Below, piece after piece: positions 1 through 9,800 of a stretch of DNA of 64,000 bases; positions within the stretch are counted from its first letter, which is position 1, and each line of letters begins with the position of its first letter. The notes beneath the pieces are model-generated. The model saw only the letters and a program-made list of their open reading frames with translations. It did not search any database and was not told where the DNA came from. The position numbers and the translations under genes were made by a program. The DNA is from Closterium sp. NIES-65 (Eukaryota; Streptophyta; Zygnematophyceae; Desmidiales; Closteriaceae), in contig CANXME010002096.1 of the NCBI GenBank assembly GCA_948144175.1, forward strand, positions 1,984,001 to 2,048,000, given 5' to 3'.

Positions 1-835
1 GGGGTAGGTCACCTGGAGTTGAAAAGGGGTGAAAAAAGGGGTCAAGAGAGGGTACGGACACCAAAAAGGACATGTCGGAGGGCTCGATTGCCACCTCTAG
101 TTCCTCGAAGGAGAGCATGTTGGGGTAGGTCACCTGGTGTAGAAAGGTGAGGACAGATGGGGGATTGAGAGAGGGCACCGACACATAGAAGGACATGCCA
201 GAGGGCTCGATTGCCACCTCTAGTTCCTCGAAGGAGAGCGTGTTGGGGTAGGTCACCTGGTGTAGAAAGGTGAGGACAGATGGGGGATTGAGAGAGGGCA
301 CCGACACATAGAAGGACATGCCAGAGGGCTCGATTGCCACCTCTAGTTCCTCGAAGAAGGAGAGCATGTTGGGGTAGGTCACCTGGAGTTGAAAAGGGGT
401 GAAAAAAGGGGGTCAAGAGAGGGTACGGACACCGAAAAGGACATGTCAGAGGATTCCATTGCCACCTCTAGGTCCTCAAAGAGCATGTTGGGGTAGGTCA
501 CCTGGTAGAACGAGTGGGCGAGTTGGAGGGAAGAGGGAGGTCGGGAGGGGAGAGACACCGAGAAGGACATGTCGAAGGGTCCTATTGCGCTCTCCAGCTC
601 CTCAAAGGAGAGCATGTTGGGGTAGGACACCTGATAGAGTGGGAGGAGGGGGGAACGGGAAAAAGGGGGGTTGGAGGGGACACAGACACTGAAAGGACAT
701 GAAGGAGAGCATGTTGAGGTAGGTCACCTGGTGTTTGGGTGTGGGGGAAGGGAGGAAGCATGGGAGGAGAGGGGGGATGGAGAGGACGCGTGAGAGGACT
801 CCATCGCCACTAGCTCCTCTAAGAAGGCGAAATGT
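1..835 (-). repeat. Tandem array of seven exon 2 copies (about 97-129 bp units)
   Basis: On the minus strand, a CAG acceptor followed by GTGACCTACCCCAACATGCT or a close variant recurs with exon starts at 727, 630, 501, 382, 256, 133 and 12 (spacings 97, 129, 119, 126, 123, 121). Each unit holds a pyrimidine-rich tract, the acceptor, and coding sequence for [15 protein letters not shown] plus an MSF[SY]VSV motif. The 727 copy has lost its central part. A further decayed copy lies near 780-835. Units 382, 256 and 133 are the most alike. Confidence 0.85.
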
Positions 836-1764
836 GTGGGGAACGATAGTCACTGGGCGACTCGACTTCTCATGGGCGACTCGACTTCTCATGGGCGACT
901 CGACTTCTCATGGGCGACTCGACTTCTCATGGGCGACTCGACTTCTCATGGGTGATTCGAATTCCCATGTCAAATGCATGTAGTCGGCATAATCCAAAAT
1001 TAGAAAGCGAGAAACCCAGTCCCAATGTGCAACCACCAACGGCTTGGCAGAACGACATTTACAAAAGCAATGCCGTCTCGACATGCATCATCCGCCAGCT
1101 GCTTTCAGACGATCGAGCGGGTTCAGTCAAAATGAGTGTCGTCTCAGCAATGAGAATGTGGCTAAGGGAGGCTATTCGTATGATATGATTAAGGCCAATC
1201 ACTTTGACGAGGCCACTCGTATCTGTTGAGATCCCTTAGTTTCTGACCACGCCACTGCTATCCGATGACGCTATCCCGCTCTGAACCGGCGCATTTCAGC
1301 GCGTCGATGCACGACATGTGACTGAGAAGAGCCACATTGCTCTCAAGGGCTGGCATTCCACCATGATTGTATCCAAGTTCATCAGGCAACTTCCAAGGGA
1401 TCGGATCACGCCTCTCACAGAATGACGTCTCCTCAAAATATCAGATCACGTCACTAAAGCACCCCAATTTTCAAGATCAAGTCACGTCACAAGATCGGGC
1501 CTCGTCACAAGATCACGTCACGTCACAAGATCACGCCTCGACCAAGTTCAAGCCTCGTTACAAGATCACGCCACGTCACGGACGCACCGAGTTGAAGACC
1601 ATGAATCCGAGGTCCACATCAACGCCATCGTCCGTGCTATACGTGAACGCATGGCCGCCAATGTGCGAGTCTTTCTCCAACACCGTCACCTGTACCCCCT
1701 GTTTGCTCAGTCGCCATGCCGCTGCGAGTCCGGCGACGCCTGACCCAACCACAGCCACTTTCAT
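1..1764 (-). CDS. FAD-dependent amine-oxidase-like protein, 5' part (plant CFA-synthase N-domain family), with repeated exon 2
   Basis: Exon 1 is 1764-1588 (59 codons, phase 0). It encodes a Rossmann dinucleotide-binding start with GxGxxG ([17 protein letters not shown]), an acidic strand end (VLEKD), a GGHA motif and an LGFMVFN motif. In this family LGFMVFN is followed by V-T-Y-P-N-M. Here exon 1 ends at a GTGCGT donor and the next candidate exon starts after a CAG acceptor at 727, 630, 501, 382, 256, 133 or 12, each reading V-[TS]-Y-[PL]-N-M. In plants this domain is the N-terminal half of cyclopropane-fatty-acyl-phospholipid synthase proteins, and stand-alone versions exist in bacteria. 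It is expected to bind FAD; its substrate is unknown. The gene continues past position 1, so the C-terminus is not seen. Which exon 2 copy is spliced cannot be decided here. Confidence 0.75.
854..968. repeat. 19-bp minisatellite, five copies plus one decayed
   Basis: The unit tgggcgactcgacttctca is repeated head to tail from 854 to about 948, then a degenerate unit follows. It lies in intron 1 of the FAD-oxidoreductase gene. There are no spacers, so it is not a CRISPR. Confidence 0.85.
1430..1580. repeat. Degenerate short repeat in intron 1
   Basis: Variants of tcacaagatcacg recur at irregular spacing just upstream of the donor side of intron 1. Divergence is high and no function is evident. 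Confidence 0.5.
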
Positions 1765-2465
1765 CGTGCCCAGCCGCTTCTACGCCCGGTGATCAGAAAG
1801 CTGTGTGTTTTTATCGAGGAAAGGGTCTCGTTTTCATGGAATGGCGACGGAACAACCAGTTGAAACTCAGCTCAAAGAGCCAGAAAGGAGAACACCTGGG
1901 GCTTGTCGAAAATGATTGTGGGAGCAAAAGGTGCAGTCTCGAGGAGCAAGCAGCTGTTGTGATGATATCGAAGAAAGATTGGCGCAGCCTGCATGCGAAC
2001 CTATGGCTGGTAACGAGCGAATACGAGAAGTAGCCGTCACGACTCGTAAAGCTGTAAGCGATTGTCGCAAATCGATAATGGCGGAGGCTGATCCACGTGG
2101 AAAAGCACCACAGAGCAGTATGACGTCATCAACCGAGATTCTCGGAACCAGGGAGCATGCCAACATCAATGGCCCAAAAACACCTAGACAGGTGAATAAA
2201 GTGTACACTTTTGTTTGCAAAACGTACCTGATTGTTAAAATACAGCACATTAGGTGTGGTGGACGCCACAAAGATCCTTGGATCAGGGATTCACAATATT
2301 CATCCCTAGTCTAAACAACGCTTTACCCTAAATGAAAGTGCTGATCTGACTGGCTAACACTCCAGTTGCTGATCCAAAAAAGAACCATGTCATAAATCAA
2401 GCCCATCCTATCCAGCTGACAAGAATGAGCATCTATGGTACCACCAAAAGACAGAACCTCAACAC
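1765..2465. other. Intergenic, nothing recognised
   Basis: This is the spacer between the 5' end of the FAD-oxidoreductase gene and the 3' end of SEC61 alpha, both on the minus strand. It should hold the promoter of the former and the 3' UTR of the latter. I see no RNA gene, repeat or conserved coding stretch. Confidence 0.5.
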
Positions 2466-5261
2466 CTAGAAACCAAACAGACCAAGCTCAGTGGCCCTCT
2501 CCTTATCAAACATCTCGAAGTACTGATAGATGATGGTAACGGCAAGGAGAATTCCAGTGCCGGAGCCAATGGCACCCATGAAGTCAGCAACAACGGTCAG
2601 CGCACCAATGCACATTCCACCAAATGCAGCGGCTGTGGGAATGTAGCGGTTAAGCTCCTTCTGCAGGTTGGATTCGCGATGACCAGGCATAACCATTTGT
2701 TGCTCCTGGATACAAATGGGAAGGCAGGGGGATAGAAATGGGGTAAAAGAGGGGGACGAGGAGGGGGGCGTTGGGGAGAGAAAGGGTGGAAGAGGAAATT
2801 GGGGGGGGGGGGGGGGGGGGGGGGGGTTGGGGGGGAAATGGGGGAGAGAAAAGAGTGGGGGGAGAAGGGGGAAAGTGGGAAAGAGTGGAAATCATGGACA
2901 TGTACGTGGGAACTGAGTGTACCAGCTGGACATTAAAAAATAGAAGCAGCTGTTATCTCCCAATGCAATGGTCAAGACCTTGTGATGTCAAGGTTGAGGA
3001 CAACCTCGTGGAAGCAAGAGGATCACTACGCAACAGATGGCATGCTCACTGCGAACTTCATAAATTAGACCTTAAGTCAGCTGGAGAACCCCAGAACAAG
3101 TAAACTGTAAATTCATGGCTGTTATTTCCATGAACTTTCGGGTTTCAAAACTAAGGCAGACGACTCTGGTTGTCTAGCCCGTTGCTATCACATGACTTCA
3201 CATTTCACCCGCGAAAAGTGGTGCCTTTATTGTTATACCTCAAGCTGCCTGGCGCACTCTTCACAAGCCAACCCAAACATATACTAAAAACCTAAATAAC
3301 CCAATCCTCACCTTGAGTTGCTTCGCCACGTCGCGTGCAGACGATCCGGAGACCTCAATCCACGTCTTGGAGAAGAGTGCGCAGGCGGAGAGCATGAAGG
3401 TAACGTAGAACAGAGCGTGGAACGGATGTACCGCAATGTCCGCCAAGCTGCTCAGAAGGGAAATAATCAAGACTTTGGTTGGATTCACGAAACAACGACT
3501 CGAAATCAATTGCCGTATCCCACCACCATGAGAGTCATGTGACAACGACTCGAAATTTCCGCAGGCGTTTTATGCACCAACTTGAACAAATGCAATGCGA
3601 AAAACTGTTGAGAAAGTGGAGAAAGTAGCGTCAGTCATGTCAACAGCAATGGAAACGGACACTAACCTCGCGGGAGGGGTCATGTAATAGACAAGTCCGC
3701 CGACAGGAATGAGCTGGCCTGAACTTGAGTATTCCGATTCAGCCCACACACCAAGAAGGCGCACAAGGATGAAACCGCCATACCTCCGATAAAGCAGCTG
3801 TATACAGGCACAGACATCGATAACACAATCACGCAAATAAGTAAGGCTACGGAAACAACCACCGGAGCAAAACCCTCCGACCAGCAAGAAACGTAGAAAA
3901 CGAAATCTATCAGGATTGTTATGCGATTTCCCAGTGCTGAACCCTAGACACACCTGCGAGATGAAATACAGGTTGGAGACGAGAGCCGACTGCAGAATAA
4001 TAGGCATGTTCGAGGTGTAGAAGAGCTTGATGGGGTAAGAGCCCTGCTGTCCCCTGGCGCTCTTAGAGCGAACAGGGAGCACAACGCGGAAACCCTGGAA
4101 GTAAATCACGATGAGGAAGACAAGCACGGTGGCTAGTAGGTTGGTGACATTCGGCAGGTTCTGTCGGTAAAAGGCTTCCTTGAGCGCGCGGACTTTGTCG
4201 GTCCGGGTGATGAGCAGGTGGAAGAGAGCGATCACGGCTCCCTCAAACTCCGCGCCACGGCCAGCGTTGATGGTCGTAGGGCTAAATGCCTTCCAGATGA
4301 TGCTTTCACTGCAATAGATACCAAGTAAATGAAATTGGATAACATCAACAAGAAGTGATTTGGAGGTGTAATTCGTTTTAGGACATTGGGAATTTCGGTG
4401 AGGCAGATCTGGATGTCCGAACAGACGGAGTTCCCTTGAAAGTCGACAATGTGAGTAACATGCCAGCTGGACAAAAAAAGGTGTCAGCTTACCAGATGTT
4501 CGTCGCGATGAAGAGGGAAATTCCAGATCCAAGGCCGTATCCCTTCTGCAGGAGCTCGTCAAGGCAGATGATGATGATGCCGGCGAAGAAGAGCTGCACG
4601 ATGATGAGAATCGCATTCGTCGCACCCAGATCGCGCACATCGCCGTACATCCCCGAGACGACATATGCGACAGCTTCTCCGACCGTGATGAGGACTCCCA
4701 GGAGCTTCTGAGCACCATTGCTGAAAAATAAAAATAGCAATCGGAACAATTTCACCTTTTTAGGTTACAGCTGATCCGGATACACGCCGCGGAACAATCA
4801 ATAATGGCATATCGGATCTGAGTAGGACTATGCAGATAAAAGACAAAGACCTTATCTAACCCTAACGGCCTCGCACTATTATTTGCTCCAATGTCAGGAA
4901 ACCATTCCGCGACTTACATCAGTTCTCTATCTTCCTTAATGTTGTTATCCACCTCGATCAGCTTCGACCCTACAAGAAGCTGAATCACCATGCTGGATGT
5001 GACAATGGGAGTAATTCCCAACTCCATGACAGTACCCCGGTTGGAAGCCAGAATAACACGCATCCAGTAGAACGGATCTGATCCTGTGGCTGTATGGATG
5101 CCATAGAGTGGAAGCTGACTGCAGACCAAGAAGATGAAGAGCGAAACGGCGGTGTAGAGAAACTTTTCCCTAAACGGCACTTTCCGATCTGCGGTCTGCA
5201 CCTCCGGCAAAAGGTTCAGAAACGGCCGGACGAGATGCAAAACTCTAAAGCCGCCACCCAT
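2466..5261 (-). CDS. SEC61A: Protein transport protein SEC61 subunit alpha
   Basis: Six exons with GT-AG introns and consistent phases: 5261-4918, 4720-4493, 4308-3954, 3797-3667, 3447-3312, 2705-2466, giving 1434 nt or 477 aa, the normal length for the eukaryotic channel subunit. Diagnostic stretches are the N-terminal [15 protein letters not shown], the plug region [41 protein letters not shown], the cytosolic segment [30 protein letters not shown] and the C-terminal [18 protein letters not shown]. The family spans the ER membrane ten times and forms the translocation pore with SEC61 beta and gamma. The first ATG fits the family start. No stop or frameshift is seen, so it looks functional. 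The LTR nest begins only about 470 bp upstream. Confidence 0.96.
2801..2826. repeat. Run of 26 G in SEC61A intron 5
   Basis: An uninterrupted G run on the plus strand lies inside a G-rich stretch (about 2715-2890) of the last SEC61A intron. It is C-rich in the transcript and able to form G-quadruplexes in the DNA. The length may be unreliable in the assembly. Confidence 0.9.
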
Positions 5262-5730
5262 GGTTCCTAGTCACAAGCACCTAACACCTAAGATTTCAAA
5301 TCCCGGAATGGAGACCTTCGAATGAGATAAACAGAATGAGTGGAAAACAGATCAACTAGTTCAGGAGCTGACGGGATCCAGATTTGAGGAACGCGTTCAG
5401 GTGGGATGAGGAGAAATCTAGGCTGGGTTGGAGGGAAGAGAATGACCGACCCGACGCAGTCTGCAGCAGGTGGTTGGGTTGGAAAAGCGTCCGTGGCAGG
5501 CACTGGAAGTGGGGGATGGAAGGAATTGGGTTGCTGCTGGCGGTTGGGAAGCGCAAACGACAGTTTCGAAGCATTGTTACCGTGTGCTAGAGAAATATTT
5601 TTGTAGCAGACCAGTATGAAATAATATAGGGTATTCTAGTTCCGCATGAAGAGCTTGTAGGTAAAGTATATCTGATGAACATCAGACAACATCAGTAGAG
5701 TCTACAAAAACAGAACACAAAATAAACAGG
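5262..5730 (-). promoter_or_regulatory. SEC61A 5' flank (promoter expected, no box identified)
   Basis: About 470 bp separate the SEC61A start codon from the outermost retrotransposon LTR. By position it must hold the 5' UTR and core promoter. I cannot point to a convincing TATA box or other element. Confidence 0.35.
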
Positions 5731-6319
5731 TGTTACGAATAGCAACGAATGAATATTATAATACACTCCCAACCGCAGCTAAAGAAGCATGCAGTATCGA
5801 GAACGAATGTGAAGAGTCATAGTTGACTCGAAACGACAGATGGTTGAGATGCATCCGGACCGTTGGAGCAGACGACATCGGGCAGCTGCACGCAGGAGGA
5901 TCTTGGCGGGAACAGTTTCGCAACTGTACGCGCTGGACGGTTGAGAATAAATTTGAATAAGGGAATGTACTGTTAGAGTTATATTGATATAAAACTGCAT
6001 GTAGTTGTAGCTGTAGTGTAGTATTACATTTGGCTGTTGGTGGTATACATCGCTTCTCTCCTATTTGTACCCTTTGCGCAATAGTGAAAACCCACTTCCT
6101 TTCTCGACATCCTCCTCTCTCGTCACCTTCCTAGGTTCCTAACCTAGTCTACTTTCTGACATGTACCCCTTAGAGTACATGGCTAGCTATGACGATTCAG
6201 ATTCCCCTGTACTCATACTTATATCGTTGTATTTGCATGTTTTAATAATCTCAAACATTTTACATTTACTCTGCTATTGAAGTCACGGGCCCACCACCAC
6301 TAGACCAAGGTGTGCGAAC
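5731..6319 (+). repeat. B 5' LTR, left part (split by D and hAT)
   Basis: It aligns with 54645 onward in the 3' LTR, with many substitutions, so this is an old insertion. It is interrupted by a solo LTR (5971-6161) and then by the hAT element from 6320. The remaining 44 bp are at 16280-16323, directly before the primer binding site. Confidence 0.9.
5971..6161 (+). mobile_element. Solo LTR D (191 bp)
   Basis: It starts TGTTAGAGTT, ends TTTCTGACA and is flanked by tgtac on both sides (5966-5970 and 6162-6166). The matching place in B's 3' LTR (54880-54884) has a single tgtac and no insert. Size and ends fit the short-LTR copia group seen elsewhere in the window. The internal region was lost, most simply by LTR-LTR recombination. 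Confidence 0.85.
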
Positions 6320-6376
6320 CAGGGGTTTTTTTATCAGTGTAATTTACTCTGTTTCTCTGAAAATCAGAGTGGTTTT
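6320..6376 (+). repeat. hAT left terminal and subterminal region
   Basis: It holds the terminal inverted repeat CAGGGGTTTTTTT followed by short motifs of the ACTCTG/CAGAGT type (ttactctg, ttctctg, cagagtgg). Such clusters near hAT ends usually bind transposase. Copia A interrupts it at 6377. Confidence 0.75.
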
Positions 6377-6819
6377 TGTTGGAAACAATAAGTCCTAAGT
6401 GCGCTTCTGTCGTATCAAAACCCAAGGCACCAAGCGAAGCAGTCCCAATCGAAGCATCGAGTCAACCTCGGAGGTTAGGGTAACCGCCTGGAGGTTACGA
6501 GAAAGTCAAAGGTCGCTGACCTTTGACTCGACAATCACAGCGCGACAGTTAAGGACACACAACTGACTCGTTACAGAGCAGTTGCCCGAGTCGCACTGTA
6601 TCGAACCGCAACAGCAATACAGTTATCTACCTATCTATTCGTATTCCCTGTACTCTTATATAAATCCTTGTATTTGCTTGTTTAATTCAATCTACTTTGC
6701 TCTCACACACCAGTGCAAGGTCGGTTCACAATCCTCATCAAACGCTTCCGCTATTACAAGTTTTCTACCCAAGAGTTCTCCTCTGCAAAGATCCTAAGGG
6801 CTATTTTCTCAGCCCAACA
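6377..6819 (+). repeat. A 5' LTR (443 bp)
   Basis: It starts TGTTGG, ends CCCAACA and matches 11990-12432 along its whole length. A purine/pyrimidine palindrome (aaaggtcgctgaccttt) lies near 6510 and a TATA-like box at 6657. Confidence 0.96.
6657..6664 (+). promoter_or_regulatory. TATA-like box in A 5' LTR
   Basis: The sequence tatataaa sits about 160 bp before the LTR end, where a copia promoter is expected. The same box occurs in the 3' LTR, and a similar ttatataa occurs in the B 3' LTR near 54937. Confidence 0.6.
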
Positions 6820-6831
6820 TGGTATGAGAGC
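6820..6831 (+). other. A primer binding site (initiator Met tRNA)
   Basis: The sequence tggtatgagagc directly follows the 5' LTR. It differs by one base from TGGTATCAGAGC, the complement of the initiator Met tRNA 3' end used by most plant copia elements. Confidence 0.85.
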
Positions 6832-6872
6832 AGACAGGGGAAAACTCTAACTTTTTTTTATCATTACAAGAC

Positions 6873-9800
6873 ATGGCAACAAACAAGGAAAGGAGCTCCC
6901 CTAATGGCTCCTCGGGGACTACTCCTACTCCACCACCAGCCTCTGGCCTGCAGACAGAGGAAGGCACGGCAGCAAGACCAAGGGGAACGTCAACCGAGAC
7001 CCCCACGAACCATCCTTCTGACTTCGACCAGAACATGATGGAGAAATTTTTCTCCTTCATGTCCTTCTACGAGCAACACCAGCAGTCGGGACCTGCACAG
7101 ACACACAACAGCAACAACGGAGCGACACCCATGAGCCTTGACGGGTCGTCATATGCGCGAGGGAATCAACAGCAGCAACCCACCTTCGCCCCGTACGAAC
7201 GCGGGTCGATCAGCTTCCTGCCTCAACCTCCACCTGCGCAAGACAAACCAATGGATGCCTTACAAGTACAGTCGCAGTTCGCGCATGTTCTGAAACTACA
7301 GACGTCAAGACCTTTCGACGGAAAGGACTTCTTTACCTGGTCCTTTGAATTCGAGTTGATGATGGAGGGCGCGCAGATACTTGGCTTCTTCGACGGATCC
7401 CTGCAGTATCCAGCAAACGGGACACAGTATGAAAAGCAGCAGTATACGTATCAATCCATGATGGCGTATACTATTCTACTGAGAAACATCACACCAACCC
7501 AGCAGCAGAACATTCGCTCCTACCGGAACTTCGGCAACTCGGCGGAACTCGCGTACGGCCATCTGAAGAACCTGTACCAGGCAACAGACAGTGTAAACCA
7601 GAGCAGGTTAATGGCGCAGCTGACAACAGTGGAAATGAAACCAGGAGAAAAAGGGTTGGCGTATATCAGCCGATGTCGCGAATTGCGCGACAAGCTTCTT
7701 CGATGTGGAGGGTCAATCTCTGAAGACGCCTTCGTAACAGTCGTCATAGGCGGCCTCGGTCCTCAGTGGCGCGCCACCAAAGCAATTCTTCGAGCACACG
7801 GGAGGATCTCCGAAGCGGCACTTTGCGCAGAAATTCACGCGGAACAGCAGGATATGGACCTGCAAGAAGAAAGACACAAGAAAAGGACATTAGCACCGGA
7901 GTTTGCTTTCCATACTCAGCGACGACACAACTACTACAACAATCGACAGCAGCAGCCGAAGTCAGTACCTCCATTTTGTCACATCTGCAAGACATCAGGA
8001 CACCCACGCTCGCACTGCCCGTCTCGACAGACAACACCACAGCGACAACTGCGGCCTTCAAGCACACAAGTTGCTTCGACACAAGCAAGTTCGACAACCA
8101 CGATTCAAGCTTCAACGACCTCAACTGGACAACCTGCACAAGGAGCAAGACATATAGTCAACTGCATGGTCAAGATAAACGACTCTTGCATAACAGAGTC
8201 ACCACCCCATTACTCACCGGAAGAGGAGCTCGACAACAGGACGCCTCGTCGCGAATCACTCCATCCAAATCCGACTTACGCCGCTATCGCTCAAAGTGAA
8301 CCGTCCGGCCAAGACACCTGGTTCTTGGACAGTTGCTGCGGGCAACACATGTGCTCGTCCGGGCGTTTCGTACAACGCGAACATCGACTCCAACGGGAAG
8401 TGATCATCACGGTTGCCAACAACCAAAACCTGCGCACACGAAGACAAGGAGTGGTACAGCTTCAGTCAAGAGAAACAAATGTCATACTGCACATGTCTAA
8501 GGTACTCATCGCTGAAGGACTCGGCTACAACTTACTGAGCGTTAGCCAGTTGATGGCGAAAGGAATTCATCTGGAAGCCGACAGCACGACCCAGGAGTTC
8601 AAGCTTTACCACGGAAGAGGCGGTCTCTACATCGGGAAAGCAGTGCTGAAGAACAACGTCTTCGTCCTCGACTTCGCTCCCGACCTCGGCACTGCAGACA
8701 GCGACGCCATTGTGAACTTTGCTGAATGGACACACCCTCCGGATCTCGATCCCGACTTCAGCCCGGGAGGTTTCTGGTACTCCCACACTATCCCTGAAGC
8801 AGAACGAACAAGAGCGTTAGCAACAATTCAACAAGAAGCAGAGACAACAACATCGGCAGCAGCAACAACATCGACAGCAGCAACAATATCGACAGCAGCA
8901 ACAACATCGGCAGCAGCAACAACATCAGCAGCAGCAGGAACAACGACACCAGTCACAGTCGACGAAGCACCACCAACACTCGCGCAACAGCTGAATCCGA
9001 CTCAGCGTGAAGTCCACCGAAGCGCCAACCTCGTCGCCAGCTTTTACTCCAACTCCGACGCATATCAGCGTTCACCCGGACACCGCGCCTCTGAAGAGAT
9101 CTGGCACGCACGCACAGGACATCCAAGCAACACAGTTTTGAATAACACGATAAGAGCAGGAGTCCTCGACAAAGACTCTCTACTTCTACCCGATGGCAGA
9201 GAACTCCAGAAGGCACGAGGGACTTGCCTTATATGTCCCGAAGCTGACTTACCTCATCGACCGTTTGCTTCACATCACAACCCGAGCGCTCCAGCGTACG
9301 CACCACTCGAAAAAGTCTACAGCGACATCCTCTACAATCGCGAACCAGGACAAGTCAACTACAACTACACCATCACCTTCATCGACGCTGCTACTCGATA
9401 CGTCTGGCATCGCAACCTACCCAGCCGCGACATGGCGCTCGCAGCATTCGCCGCCTGGCTACCGATAGCAGAGAGAGAGTCTGGAACACAACTGAAAAAT
9501 TTCCAGTCAGACGGAGGTGGCGAGTACACCTCTCAGCGCTTCAAGCAGTTCTTGGCGGAAAGGGGGATCAAGCAACTCCTCTCCCTTCCCTACGCACATC
9601 AGCAGCAAGGTGTTGCAGAACGACTGAACAGGACCCTGCAGAACAGCATGCGCAAACTGTTACGTGGCATGCGGCTACCCAACCACCAGTGGCCAGCAGC
9701 AATGGACCACGCTGTCATGCTGCACAACTTGTTGTCGTCGTCGTCACTCCCGAACAACGCATCACCGCATCTGCTGTGGACAGGGAAGCAGGGCAGCACG

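Noticed and set aside
42..416. Minus-strand open frame with a repeated [16 protein letters not shown] peptide
   Set aside because: It is an alternative frame through the exon 2 array; the family motif VTYPNM lies in another frame.
854..968. Possible CRISPR-like array
   Set aside because: 19-bp units are directly adjacent without spacers; a eukaryotic intron minisatellite.
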